Positions 7,856 to 13,609 of a stretch of DNA of 18,022 nucleotides are shown piece after piece. This DNA is from G026625185 sp035256645 (GTDB lineage Bacteria > Desulfobacterota > WTBG01 > JAGOGO01). The notes below the pieces were generated by a model. That model saw nothing but the letters and a program-made list of their open reading frames with translations. It was not told the DNA's origin and ran no database searches. The position numbers and the translations under genes were made by a program. Numbering within the stretch: the first letter of the stretch is position 1; each line of letters opens with the position of its first letter. Where the stretch lies: positions 1-18,022 of the forward strand of contig DATEXU010000002.1 of assembly GCA_035256645.1 (NCBI GenBank). The letters run 5' to 3'.

Positions 7856-8191
7856 TTATTTTGCAGGTTCAGCCGGGACAGCCTCAGCAGCGGCTTTAGC
7901 AGCGGCGTCAGCAGCAGCTCTAGCAGCATCTTCAGATTCAGTAGCGGCTTTAGTAGCATCTCCAGATTCAGTAGCAGCTTCAGCAGCGGTTTTAGCAGCA
8001 TCTTCAGATTCAGTAGCAGCATCAGCAGCAACTTTAGCAGCTTCAGTAGCAGCTTCAGTAGCAGCTTCAGGAGCAGGCGCTACTTGTTCAGTTGGTGCAG
8101 GCACTGCCTCTTCAGCTTTTTTCTTGCACGCACTTAAGGTCAAACATACGCAGGTTAGGGCTACCAAGAGTACAATCAAGAATTTTTTCAT
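7856..8191 (-). CDS. Small alanine-rich repeat lipoprotein
   Basis: This 111-aa protein begins with a lipoprotein signal peptide: MKK, a hydrophobic core FLIVLLVALTCVCLTL, and lipobox LSAC with the lipidated Cys at 22. The mature part starts KKKAEEA, then is a low-complexity chain of Ala, Glu, Thr, Asp and Lys with three recurring ATES-E/G-DA units at about residues 59, 73 and 83. It has no aromatic residue and should form an extended, amphipathic or coiled helix; a Braun lipoprotein-like spacer role is possible but not shown. A clear GGGAGG ribosome-binding site precedes the ATG. It lies 58 bp downstream of the pal-like gene and probably shares its transcript. The long open frame on the opposite strand is a by-product of the repeats. 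I do not recognise a named family. Confidence 0.8.
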   Translation of the reverse strand: MKKFLIVLLVALTCVCLTLSACKKKAEEAVPAPTEQVAPAPEAATEAATEAAKVAADAATESEDAAKTAAEAATESGDATKAATESEDAARAAADAAAKAAAEAVPAEPAK

Positions 8192-8249
8192 TTCGTTATA
8201 CCTCCCATTAATTTGTTATTAATGTAAAAACCAGTTTTTAACGGCATAA
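8192..8249 (-). promoter_or_regulatory. Gap between pal and the small lipoprotein gene
   Basis: The 58-bp gap carries TAAAAA-CCAG-TTTTTA near 8225-8240, an AT-only hairpin that could attenuate read-through from pal, and the strong GGGAGG ribosome-binding site of the small gene near 8200. No separate promoter is obvious. Confidence 0.35.
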
Positions 8250-8783
8250 TTATTTGCTTGTCGGCATAAAGTCATCCCGTCGATTTTTAGCCCACGCTGC
8301 TTCACTATGGCCGGGATCTAACGGTTTTTCTTCGCCCAAGCTCACGGTTTCGAGCCGATCAGCGGAGACTCCTAATTTAACCAAATATTCTTTAGCACTG
8401 TTAGCTCGGCGTTCGCCTAAGGCCATATTGTATTCATTAGTGCCGCGCTCATCACAGTTGCCTTCGACCCGGATATTAACAGTGGGTTTTTTAGCAAGCC
8501 AGGCAGCGGTTTTGTCGAGGTCTTTCTTAGCCTCTGACTTTAGATTTGATTTGTCATAGTCAAAGTAAATCGGCATAAGGGCACCTTCTGCTTGTGCCTC
8601 TTTCAATAAGGCCGCTAATTCCGCTGCAATTACCTCTGGAGAAGGTTCTTGTTCTACGACTGCTGGGGGGGCAGTTACCGTTTCAGTCTGCCCTTTGCCT
8701 TTGAAGAGGCAACAACCGGATAATGCTACTACTAAAACCAATAAAATTAAAATGCTTAAACCTTTAACCCAATTCTTCGTCAT
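8250..8783 (-). CDS. pal: Pal-like peptidoglycan-associated lipoprotein (OmpA domain)
   Basis: This is an outer-membrane lipoprotein that ties the envelope to peptidoglycan, in many bacteria as part of Tol-Pal. The signal peptide ends in lipobox LSGC with Cys at 24. A Pro/Glu-rich linker (about 28-60) leads to an OmpA-C domain from about residue 68: IYFDYDKSNL, then VEGNCDERGTNEYN and ALGERRANSAKEYL, with the diaminopimelate-binding Asp 111 and Arg 126 conserved. The usual NRRVDF end is NRRDDFMPTSK here, a small variation. It is 177 aa, a normal Pal length. The ATG has an AAGGAG site upstream. No tolQRAB or ybgF gene is adjacent, which is less usual for pal, so another OmpA-family lipoprotein role is possible. 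The downstream partner is the alanine-rich lipoprotein. Confidence 0.88.
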   Translation of the reverse strand: MTKNWVKGLSILILLVLVVALSGCCLFKGKGQTETVTAPPAVVEQEPSPEVIAAELAALLKEAQAEGALMPIYFDYDKSNLKSEAKKDLDKTAAWLAKKPTVNIRVEGNCDERGTNEYNMALGERRANSAKEYLVKLGVSADRLETVSLGEEKPLDPGHSEAAWAKNRRDDFMPTSK

Positions 8784-8837
8784 CTCTCAATACTCCTTTC
8801 TTTTTTGTTAAACACGAATACGAATATTTGGAGGATT

Positions 8838-8927
8838 TTAAAATATATATTTTCCTTGTTTAGCTAACAACTTTACTTCCTTTGGTTTTTTCCGTTTATA
8901 TTTAATCACCTCCTTATTATACACCAT
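8838..8927 (-). CDS. Possible 29-aa basic peptide upstream of pal
   Basis: An ATG at 8927 opens a 29-codon frame ending in TAA at 8838. The product would be very basic, starting MVYNKEVIKYKRKKPK and ending GKYIF. No Shine-Dalgarno sits at a proper distance before the ATG; the AAGGAGG in the region lies inside the frame. It could be a leader peptide, the remnant of a gene, or chance. Confidence is low. Confidence 0.15.
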   Translation of the reverse strand: MVYNKEVIKYKRKKPKEVKLLAKQGKYIF

Positions 8928-8966
8928 CAAACTTTGCTATGCGTGTCACCCCCTTTCTTATTATAC
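8906..8966 (-). promoter_or_regulatory. Tandem TATAAT plus Shine-Dalgarno-like motifs upstream of pal
   Basis: On the minus strand TATAATAAG is followed by AAAGGGGGTGA (from 8965), and 44 bp later again TATAATAAG is followed by GAGGTGA (from 8921). Each TATAAT is a perfect -10 box, and the two may be tandem pal promoters, although no good -35 box is seen. The G-rich stretch after each resembles a ribosome-binding site without a suitably spaced ATG. Confidence 0.3.
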
Positions 8967-9304
8967 GGTTATATCAATTTTAGGAAAAATTCAACAAGAT
9001 TAATTAATATGCAACCAAAATAATTATTTTTAAAAAAAAATAAAAAGCAAATATTTTTAACTAATTAAAATCAGTTAAAACCCAGCAACACTTTCCTTTT
9101 TTGCCCACCTCAGCAACCCCCCTGTCCTAAAATTCAACCGGTTTTCCCTTGCCAGTAACCACTATTTTTGCAATGACTAGTTTAAGAGGGGGTACGTCTA
9201 AGCGCATGCTGTGCTTTAGTGCTTATCTCCAGCAATGTTTTACTAAATAAGAAATTATAGTGCTAAATATAGTATTTTGCAAGTAAAAAATTATCTAAAA
9301 CCCT

Positions 9305-9541
9305 TTATTTAAGAGTGAGGGGAATAATTGGGAGACCATTTAAACGGTAGAAGGGATTCTTTCCGAACCGCTCTCTTTTTACTTTATCGTTCAGTCTCCG
9401 ATTCCAGGTTGTTCCCAGTCAGACACGTATTCTCCCAGGATTGGATTTTTTTCTTCCAAAAAAAATCTCAGAAACTTTGTCCAATGTCCGGGGGCCAGAT
9501 TCATTAAAGAAAGAGGTCTCACCATTGATAAACTTACGCAT
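9305..9541 (-). pseudogene. Possible vestigial gene with in-frame TGA
   Basis: From ATG at 9541 the minus strand reads 40 codons of protein-like sequence (MRKFINGETSFFNESGPRTL onward) to a TGA at 9419-9421, then stays open for 37 more codons in the same frame to TAA at 9305. An overlapping frame is also open for about 62 codons, so chance cannot be excluded. The ribosome-binding site is poor and no family is recognised. It may be a decayed gene. Confidence 0.2.
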
Positions 9542-9753
9542 TTTCTCTCTGTAAGGAATGTCTGATTTTTCTGACCTTAACAGAGCAAAAAATGTTCGTT
9601 ACCCTGAAAAATGCCTGCTATTTTATAGCGTTAGATATTAAATCCAATAATTTTTTAAGAAAATAAGGAGATTAATTGGCCTGGAACGAAACATATAGTT
9701 CATCACACCAGTTTTATAGATTAATTTCTGAGTGTTAAGAGACAGGGGGTTCC

Positions 9754-11019
9754 TTAGCCAGTTTTGCTCTTGATGCTGGTGTTGTCAAAACTGTATTTAA
9801 CCTCTTGGAAGGCGGAACGGAATCGATTTACTTCCTCCTTTACTTTTTTCTTGTCAACCATACATTCTTTAATCAACTCGGCAATTCTTCGCATCTCTTC
9901 TTTGCCCATGCCAAACCGGGTCATCTCTTGCACACCGATTCGAATTCCTTCTGGGTTATTGAAGGTAGAAAGAGCTTCATGAGGAAGCATGTTCATGTTG
10001 AGAATAATGTCGTTCAGCTCAAGGGTTATGGATGTCTTCTCTCCGCCATTAAATTTCTTTACATTAACGGCGACCTGATGGCTTTCGGTATAACCAAACT
10101 CTTTAGCCGCTACATCGAATCCCAATTGATCAAGGGCTTCAGCTAAAGCTTTGGCATTGGTAATGACGGCTTCAGCGTATTGCACGCCGAACCCCATCAT
10201 TTCATAGGTGCAGATAGCTAACTGGGCCAGGGTGTCAAGGTGATGGTTGCTGGAAGAACCAGGAAAAGCACCTCGATCAATCTTTCTCCAAAGGCTATCA
10301 TCCATGTTGCTCAAAATTAATCCCCGCTGGCTCCCAAAAAAAGTCTTATGAGTGCTGGCGGTTACCAGGTGGGCTCCTTCTCTAAGAGGGTCCTGGAATT
10401 TTTTTCCGGCGATTAGTCCCAGCACATGGGCAGCATCATAAAGCATAATAATATTATTTTCCTGACAGATCTCAACGAGATCGGCAATTGGTTCAGGAAA
10501 CAAAAAGAGGCTCTTTCCCAGGACGATCAGCGTAGGTTTTACTCTATGGATTAAATCTTTGGTCTTTTCCACATCAATATGATAGCCGTCCTTGGTTAAC
10601 GGAAAATCAATAATATTTTTAGTGAATTTTCCAACCGATCCTTGTCGGTGATGGCTGATATGCCCCCCTGCGGGTGTGGAGTTTACCATTACCACATCAT
10701 TGTAGTTGATCAGGCGGCTAAAAACTGCTTCATTAGCATTGGTGCCGCTGATTGGCCTAACCTCGCAATGATTACACTCAAAAAGCGTTTTGAGATCGCC
10801 TTTCAGGTTGCTCTCAAGGGTGTCAACAAAATTTGTTCCTCGATAATATCTTTCTCCCGGATGGCCTTCAGCATAACGGTGGGCAAAATCTGATCCTGCC
10901 TGAGACCGTGCTCGGCGGCTCATGACATTTTCGCTGGCAATTAAGTTGATACAGTTCATTCGCCATTCGTTCTGCTGACCGATAAGGCTTTCAACCTCCC
11001 GGACCTTCTTTTCATACAT
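9754..11019 (-). CDS. Serine hydroxymethyltransferase-like PLP enzyme
   Basis: SHMT interconverts serine and glycine while charging tetrahydrofolate with a one-carbon unit. The 421-aa fold-type I PLP protein carries the family marks LIASEN at residues 26-31, RYAEGHPGERYYRGT at 48-62, the PLP-ring Asp and neighbour His in LYDAAHV (D195, H198) and the Schiff-base lysine in STHKTFFGSQRG (K225). The segment STPAGGHISHH and several substitutions differ from typical bacterial GlyA, where the usual active-site run is THKTLRGPRGG. It could therefore be a divergent, archaeal-like SHMT or a related beta-hydroxy-amino-acid aldolase. The ATG has a strong AAAGGAGGT site. A Lys/Ser-rich tail ends the protein. 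It lies 220 bp downstream of the phosphatase gene on the same strand. Confidence 0.85.
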   Translation of the reverse strand: MYEKKVREVESLIGQQNEWRMNCINLIASENVMSRRARSQAGSDFAHRYAEGHPGERYYRGTNFVDTLESNLKGDLKTLFECNHCEVRPISGTNANEAVFSRLINYNDVVMVNSTPAGGHISHHRQGSVGKFTKNIIDFPLTKDGYHIDVEKTKDLIHRVKPTLIVLGKSLFLFPEPIADLVEICQENNIIMLYDAAHVLGLIAGKKFQDPLREGAHLVTASTHKTFFGSQRGLILSNMDDSLWRKIDRGAFPGSSSNHHLDTLAQLAICTYEMMGFGVQYAEAVITNAKALAEALDQLGFDVAAKEFGYTESHQVAVNVKKFNGGEKTSITLELNDIILNMNMLPHEALSTFNNPEGIRIGVQEMTRFGMGKEEMRRIAELIKECMVDKKKVKEEVNRFRSAFQEVKYSFDNTSIKSKTG

Positions 11020-11239
11020 AACTCGATGTACCTCCTTTTTAAAAAAAACAAGGGTTAAGATTAAACGCTTACAAAGAAGAAGTCAATCTTTTCCTTATGC
11101 TGTATGAGGAAAGAGTGATGGGAAAAATATCTTTTATTGATTTTTCTTAGGATAACGGAAAGTTAATCGGACGCCTAAAAATGACCGTATTATGTGCAGC
11201 GCACGTTTCTGGTGGGTCAGTAAAAAATCACCCAAAGCT
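11020..11239. other. Gap between the HAD phosphatase and SHMT-like genes
   Basis: This 220-bp gap holds the strong SHMT ribosome-binding site near 11035, an imperfect TTTCCTTAT/ATGAGGAAA hairpin near 11090-11113 without a T-run, and GTGC-AGC-GCAC near 11190. No glycine riboswitch or other known leader is recognised. Confidence 0.4.
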
Positions 11240-11896
11240 TTAATGAATTATGATGTTTATTAAATCAGTTGGGTTTTGAATTAACGCCTTGGCCCCGCTG
11301 GAGATAAGTTCTTCTGCGGTTCGAAAACCCCAGAGCACTCCAACCGGATGCATGCCTGCGGCAAGAGCAGTCTTCATATCTACTTCCGAATCCCCTAAAA
11401 ATAGAAACGTGTGTGGGGGAATCTTTAAGTTTTCCGCAATAGCTAATGCGGCATAAGGGTCAGGCTTTTTTGGCACAAAGGGTTTTTCCCCCTGGATAAT
11501 AGTAAATTTCCCCCTGGGGAAAAAATTTGCCACCATTTTTTTTGTAAAATCATCGGGTTTGTTGGAAAGGATGGACATCTTGATCTCCCGGCCTGCCAAG
11601 GCGTCCAAGAGTTCAGGGATTTCGGGGTAAGGTCGGGTTTTGTTGGCCCATCGTTTACTATATTCTTCTCGCATACGGGTAACACATTGCATAATCAAGG
11701 CCTGTTCGCGTTTATCCTCAGGAAGCGCCTGTCGGACGAGCCTTTCTATCCCCTCACCTATAAAATACCGATACACCTCACGGCTATATTCGGGAAAGGC
11801 AAACTGTTTGAGCACGCTGTTCATGGAGTCAGCAATATCCTCAAGGGTATCCAGCAATGTCCCATCAAGATCAAAAATAACTGCTTTATAGTTCAT
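11240..11896 (-). CDS. HAD-superfamily phosphatase, phosphoglycolate phosphatase-like
   Basis: This is a cytosolic Mg-dependent phosphatase of the HAD subfamily I group (Gph/PGP type), 218 aa from the chosen start. All four motifs are visible: nucleophile and acid in FDLDGTLLDT near the N-terminus, motif II SILSNKPDD, the lysine in KKPDPYAAL and the metal-binding FLGDSEVDM. A helical cap of about 65 residues follows motif I, as in phosphoglycolate phosphatase and pyrophosphatase PpaX. The frame extends five codons further to a TTG at 11911, but MNYKAVIFDLDG from ATG 11896 is the typical start. The true substrate cannot be read from sequence; with an SHMT-like gene next to it a C2/C1 metabolic role is possible but speculative. 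The 74-bp repeat lies 53 bp upstream. Confidence 0.85.
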   Translation of the reverse strand: MNYKAVIFDLDGTLLDTLEDIADSMNSVLKQFAFPEYSREVYRYFIGEGIERLVRQALPEDKREQALIMQCVTRMREEYSKRWANKTRPYPEIPELLDALAGREIKMSILSNKPDDFTKKMVANFFPRGKFTIIQGEKPFVPKKPDPYAALAIAENLKIPPHTFLFLGDSEVDMKTALAAGMHPVGVLWGFRTAEELISSGAKALIQNPTDLINIIIH

Positions 11897-12272
11897 TTCT
11901 TGTTTTCTCAAATTTTAAGGCTGAAGGGGCTGTTGCCCAAATCGTTTTGTGTCACCCTGAACTTGATTCAGGGTCTCATAACCTATTAATTGTATTAGAT
12001 GCTGAAACAAGTTCAGCATGACATAATAGACTTAATTGCTATTTTGGCAACACGCCCTGAAGATTTGACCAGACTAAAATACTGGTTGAATTTGGTCAAT
12101 ATTTTTTATGGCACTTTGAACAAGAAAATTTCATATTGGGGAACCGTTTAACACGGAAAATTATAAATAAGACAGGGGCCTTTGTTTTTCGTTACCAAAC
12201 GACCGAAGAATCTTGCGAGAATCATTCCTTAAGAGACAGATGCGCCTTCGGCTGGGGGTTTTGCCGATAGGT
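11897..12272. other. Intergenic region between the HAD phosphatase and nrpR
   Basis: This 376-bp region holds the second 74-bp repeat and, outside it, an imperfect TTGACCA/TGGTCAA pair near 12065-12099. The stretch from 12100 to 12272 shows nothing I recognise apart from a short CGGC-GCCG hairpin near 12248-12265. Confidence 0.5.
11950..12023 (-). repeat. 74-bp twin-hairpin repeat, copy 2 (HAD phosphatase leader)
   Basis: This is the reverse complement of the unit at 4782-4855, with identical 27-bp arms and a diverged 20-bp spacer. Read on the minus strand it points at the phosphatase gene in the same orientation as copy 1 points at clpB. An outer inverted repeat, GGGCTGTTGCC at 11927-11937 and GGCAACACGCCC at 12046-12057, encloses it and is not obvious around copy 1. 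Confidence 0.85.
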
Positions 12273-13268
12273 TTATATGTGTTTTTCTAATTCCCAGAAC
12301 GGCACGAGTTGATCAAAGTCAAACAAGGTGTTCATCGCGATATTTGCAGTGGGAACGCCACACTCCTCAACCGCGGCTAAAGGGTTTAATCCCCCGGCAA
12401 CAATCATTCCTACCATTCCTTCGGAAACCGGAATGTCTAATAAAGGGCGGCCAGGCTTGCCGATCATGAGGATCCCTCCCAAGCCAGCGTGGTCAAGTTT
12501 TTTCCTAATTTTTTCTACTTGTTGCAAAGCAACAGAAGGAAATTCCCGAAAACTTGCTCCGATTTTCCCATTTCCGGTAAGAACAGCTTGATGAACGCTG
12601 GTCATTTTGCCTTTAATGAATATTTCTAAAGGATCGAGGGATGTGCCATCGTAATGCACAATCTCCGTAAACCGAAGTGGTCGGCCTTTAAAAAGCTCTA
12701 AAATTCCTCCAAATCGTGATGTTATATGAATTCCTTCTTTAAGAAAAACCCCATTTACGGTCACGCTGCAGACAGTTCCGATGGCGAGGGTCGAAGCTCC
12801 GATCAGTTGGCTTCCGATTTTCATTCCTGGTTTGCCTATTAAAACAAATCTGCCCATGCCTAAACCAGCGCGGAAGGTTGAGTGAATTAAAAGAATAGCT
12901 TTCTGGATATCCCTTTTATTTAAGGTGGAGACATTGAGAATGACCTTGCCTTTAAGTTTACGGAGGGAAAAATCCATTTGATAGGTAAGGGTGTCTATCT
13001 TAGAGGCTATCAATCCTACCTTATCAATAACAAAAGCGCTTTTTATCTCTTGTTCGCCTTTTGCCGTTATGGCTCTGCCTTTTTTACCCAGGTTTTCAGT
13101 GAGTCCCTGCTGATCCATTTTTTTAAGGTAATATCGCACTGTTCTCTGACTCAGATCATATCCAAATTCCTGCATTTTTTTGGCAATTCTCGTTCCTCCC
13201 AGAGGTTTTTCTGCATGGCCAAGAATATTCAAAATTGAAACAAATTTTCGTTGTGAAAGAAAATCCAT
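12273..13268 (-). CDS. nrpR: NrpR-like transcriptional regulator (winged helix plus NrpR/DUF128 domain)
   Basis: In methanogenic archaea NrpR represses nitrogen-assimilation genes and is released from DNA by 2-oxoglutarate. This 331-aa protein has an N-terminal winged helix (about 1-75) with the recognition part DLSQRTVRYYLKKMDQQGL, followed by one NrpR effector domain (about 80-331). The effector domain contains two similar pieces: GMGRFVLIGKPGMKIGS near 140 and GGILMIGKPGRPLLDIP near 261. Other family features are IGTVCSVTVNGVFLKEGI, the RFGGILELF stretch and a closing GLNPLAAVEECGV. Some archaeal proteins have two effector domains; here there is one. The ATG has an AAGGA site 6-8 bp upstream. 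It is divergent from a glutamate synthase-like gene over a palindrome-rich gap, which suggests that it controls that gene and itself. Repressor function is inferred. Confidence 0.88.
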   Translation of the reverse strand: MDFLSQRKFVSILNILGHAEKPLGGTRIAKKMQEFGYDLSQRTVRYYLKKMDQQGLTENLGKKGRAITAKGEQEIKSAFVIDKVGLIASKIDTLTYQMDFSLRKLKGKVILNVSTLNKRDIQKAILLIHSTFRAGLGMGRFVLIGKPGMKIGSQLIGASTLAIGTVCSVTVNGVFLKEGIHITSRFGGILELFKGRPLRFTEIVHYDGTSLDPLEIFIKGKMTSVHQAVLTGNGKIGASFREFPSVALQQVEKIRKKLDHAGLGGILMIGKPGRPLLDIPVSEGMVGMIVAGGLNPLAAVEECGVPTANIAMNTLFDFDQLVPFWELEKHI

Positions 13269-13345
13269 TTTTGTTCCTTTTTGATGGGGATAAATAATAA
13301 CTTCCCTATATTGCCATAGATTTTATTTTTTGTTAATAAATTATC

Positions 13346-13357
13346 GGCAAAATTGCC
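13346..13357. promoter_or_regulatory. Palindrome GGCAAAATTGCC upstream of nrpR
   Basis: GGCA and TGCC flank a 4-bp centre. It lies 78 bp before the nrpR start and uses the ATTGCC half-site that also occurs at 13310-13315 and in the palindrome at 13520-13533. It may be a regulator binding site for autoregulation. Confidence 0.4.
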
Positions 13358-13473
13358 TAAATAATTTGTTAAATTAATTATAAAAAAAGATAAATAAAAA
13401 AAATGGAAATAATTTATAAATAATATTACTTTTAAAAACAATATGTTATATAAATAAAAAAATAAAAAAATTA

Positions 13474-13502
13474 TTGACAGCAATATTTTATATTGATATC
13501 AA
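13474..13502 (+). promoter_or_regulatory. Promoter of the glutamate synthase-like gene
   Basis: TTGACA at 13474-13479, a 17-bp spacer and TATCAA at 13497-13502 fit a sigma70-type promoter. Transcription would begin near 13509, leaving a leader of about 100 nt. The -10 box is embedded in the palindrome at 13490-13505, so a bound repressor would block polymerase. No sigma54 GG-N10-GC element is seen. Confidence 0.6.
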
Positions 13503-13505
13503 TAT
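13490..13505. promoter_or_regulatory. Perfect palindrome over the -10 box
   Basis: ATATTGATATCAATAT is a perfect 16-bp palindrome that covers the predicted -10 box. Its position is ideal for a repressor, though such AT-only palindromes also arise by chance in AT-rich DNA. Confidence 0.45.
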
Positions 13506-13508
13506 TCA

Positions 13509-13522
13509 GCCTTTATAAAGGC
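13509..13522. promoter_or_regulatory. Perfect palindrome at the predicted transcription start
   Basis: GCCTTTATAAAGGC is a perfect 14-bp palindrome beginning at about +1. It shares GGC with the next palindrome at 13520-13533. In RNA the two hairpins would exclude each other. Confidence 0.45.
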
Positions 13523-13533
13523 AATCTATTGCC
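13520..13533. promoter_or_regulatory. Candidate NrpR operator GGCA-N6-TGCC
   Basis: GGCAATCTATTGCC has 6-bp perfect arms around CT. Its GGCA-N6-TGCC layout parallels the known archaeal NrpR operators of GGAA-N6-TTCC and GGTA-N6-TACC type. It lies about 11-24 bp downstream of the predicted start, where it could block elongation. Binding by the adjacent regulator is inferred. Confidence 0.5.
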
Positions 13534-13609
13534 GCTATAAAAATAAAACAGGTCTTGATTTATCCTTGCAAAATTTAATTTATAAAATTTTTTTTAAGGG
13601 AGGTAAAAA

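Larger units (their letters stand above)
8784..9753. other. 970-bp AT-rich intergenic region without a secure gene
   Basis: The part nearest pal contains its ribosome-binding site and two tandem TATAATAAG motifs. Around 9000-9090 it is almost pure A and T. From about 9300 to 9600 the minus strand shows protein-like but broken reading frames. I recognise no tRNA, riboswitch or insertion sequence. Nothing supports a confident call. Confidence 0.5.
13269..13609. other. nrpR/glutamate synthase-like divergent control region
   Basis: This 341-bp, very AT-rich region contains the nrpR ribosome-binding site, an ATTGCC half-site at 13310, the GGCAAAATTGCC palindrome at 13346, a sigma70-type promoter at 13474-13502, three palindromes at 13490-13533 and an AAGGGAGG ribosome-binding site just before 13610. 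No gene is present. Confidence 0.75.

Noticed and set aside
7836..8222. 128-codon open frame on the + strand across the small lipoprotein gene
   Set aside because: It is an artefact of the Ala-rich repeats read on the opposite strand; the minus-strand frame has a signal peptide, lipobox and ribosome-binding site.
9736..9745. TAAGAGACAG here and again near 12231, resembling the Tn5 mosaic end used in sequencing libraries
   Set aside because: Only 10 bases match and the flanks do not continue as adaptor or transposon end, so neither a transposon nor a library artefact is supported.
11897..11911. TTG start for the HAD phosphatase giving five more residues
   Set aside because: The in-frame ATG at 11896 yields the typical N-terminus with the catalytic DLDGT motif at the usual distance.
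13269..13609. A sigma54 promoter for the glutamate synthase-like gene
   Set aside because: No GG-N10-GC pair is present, whereas a sigma70-type TTGACA-17-TATCAA is.
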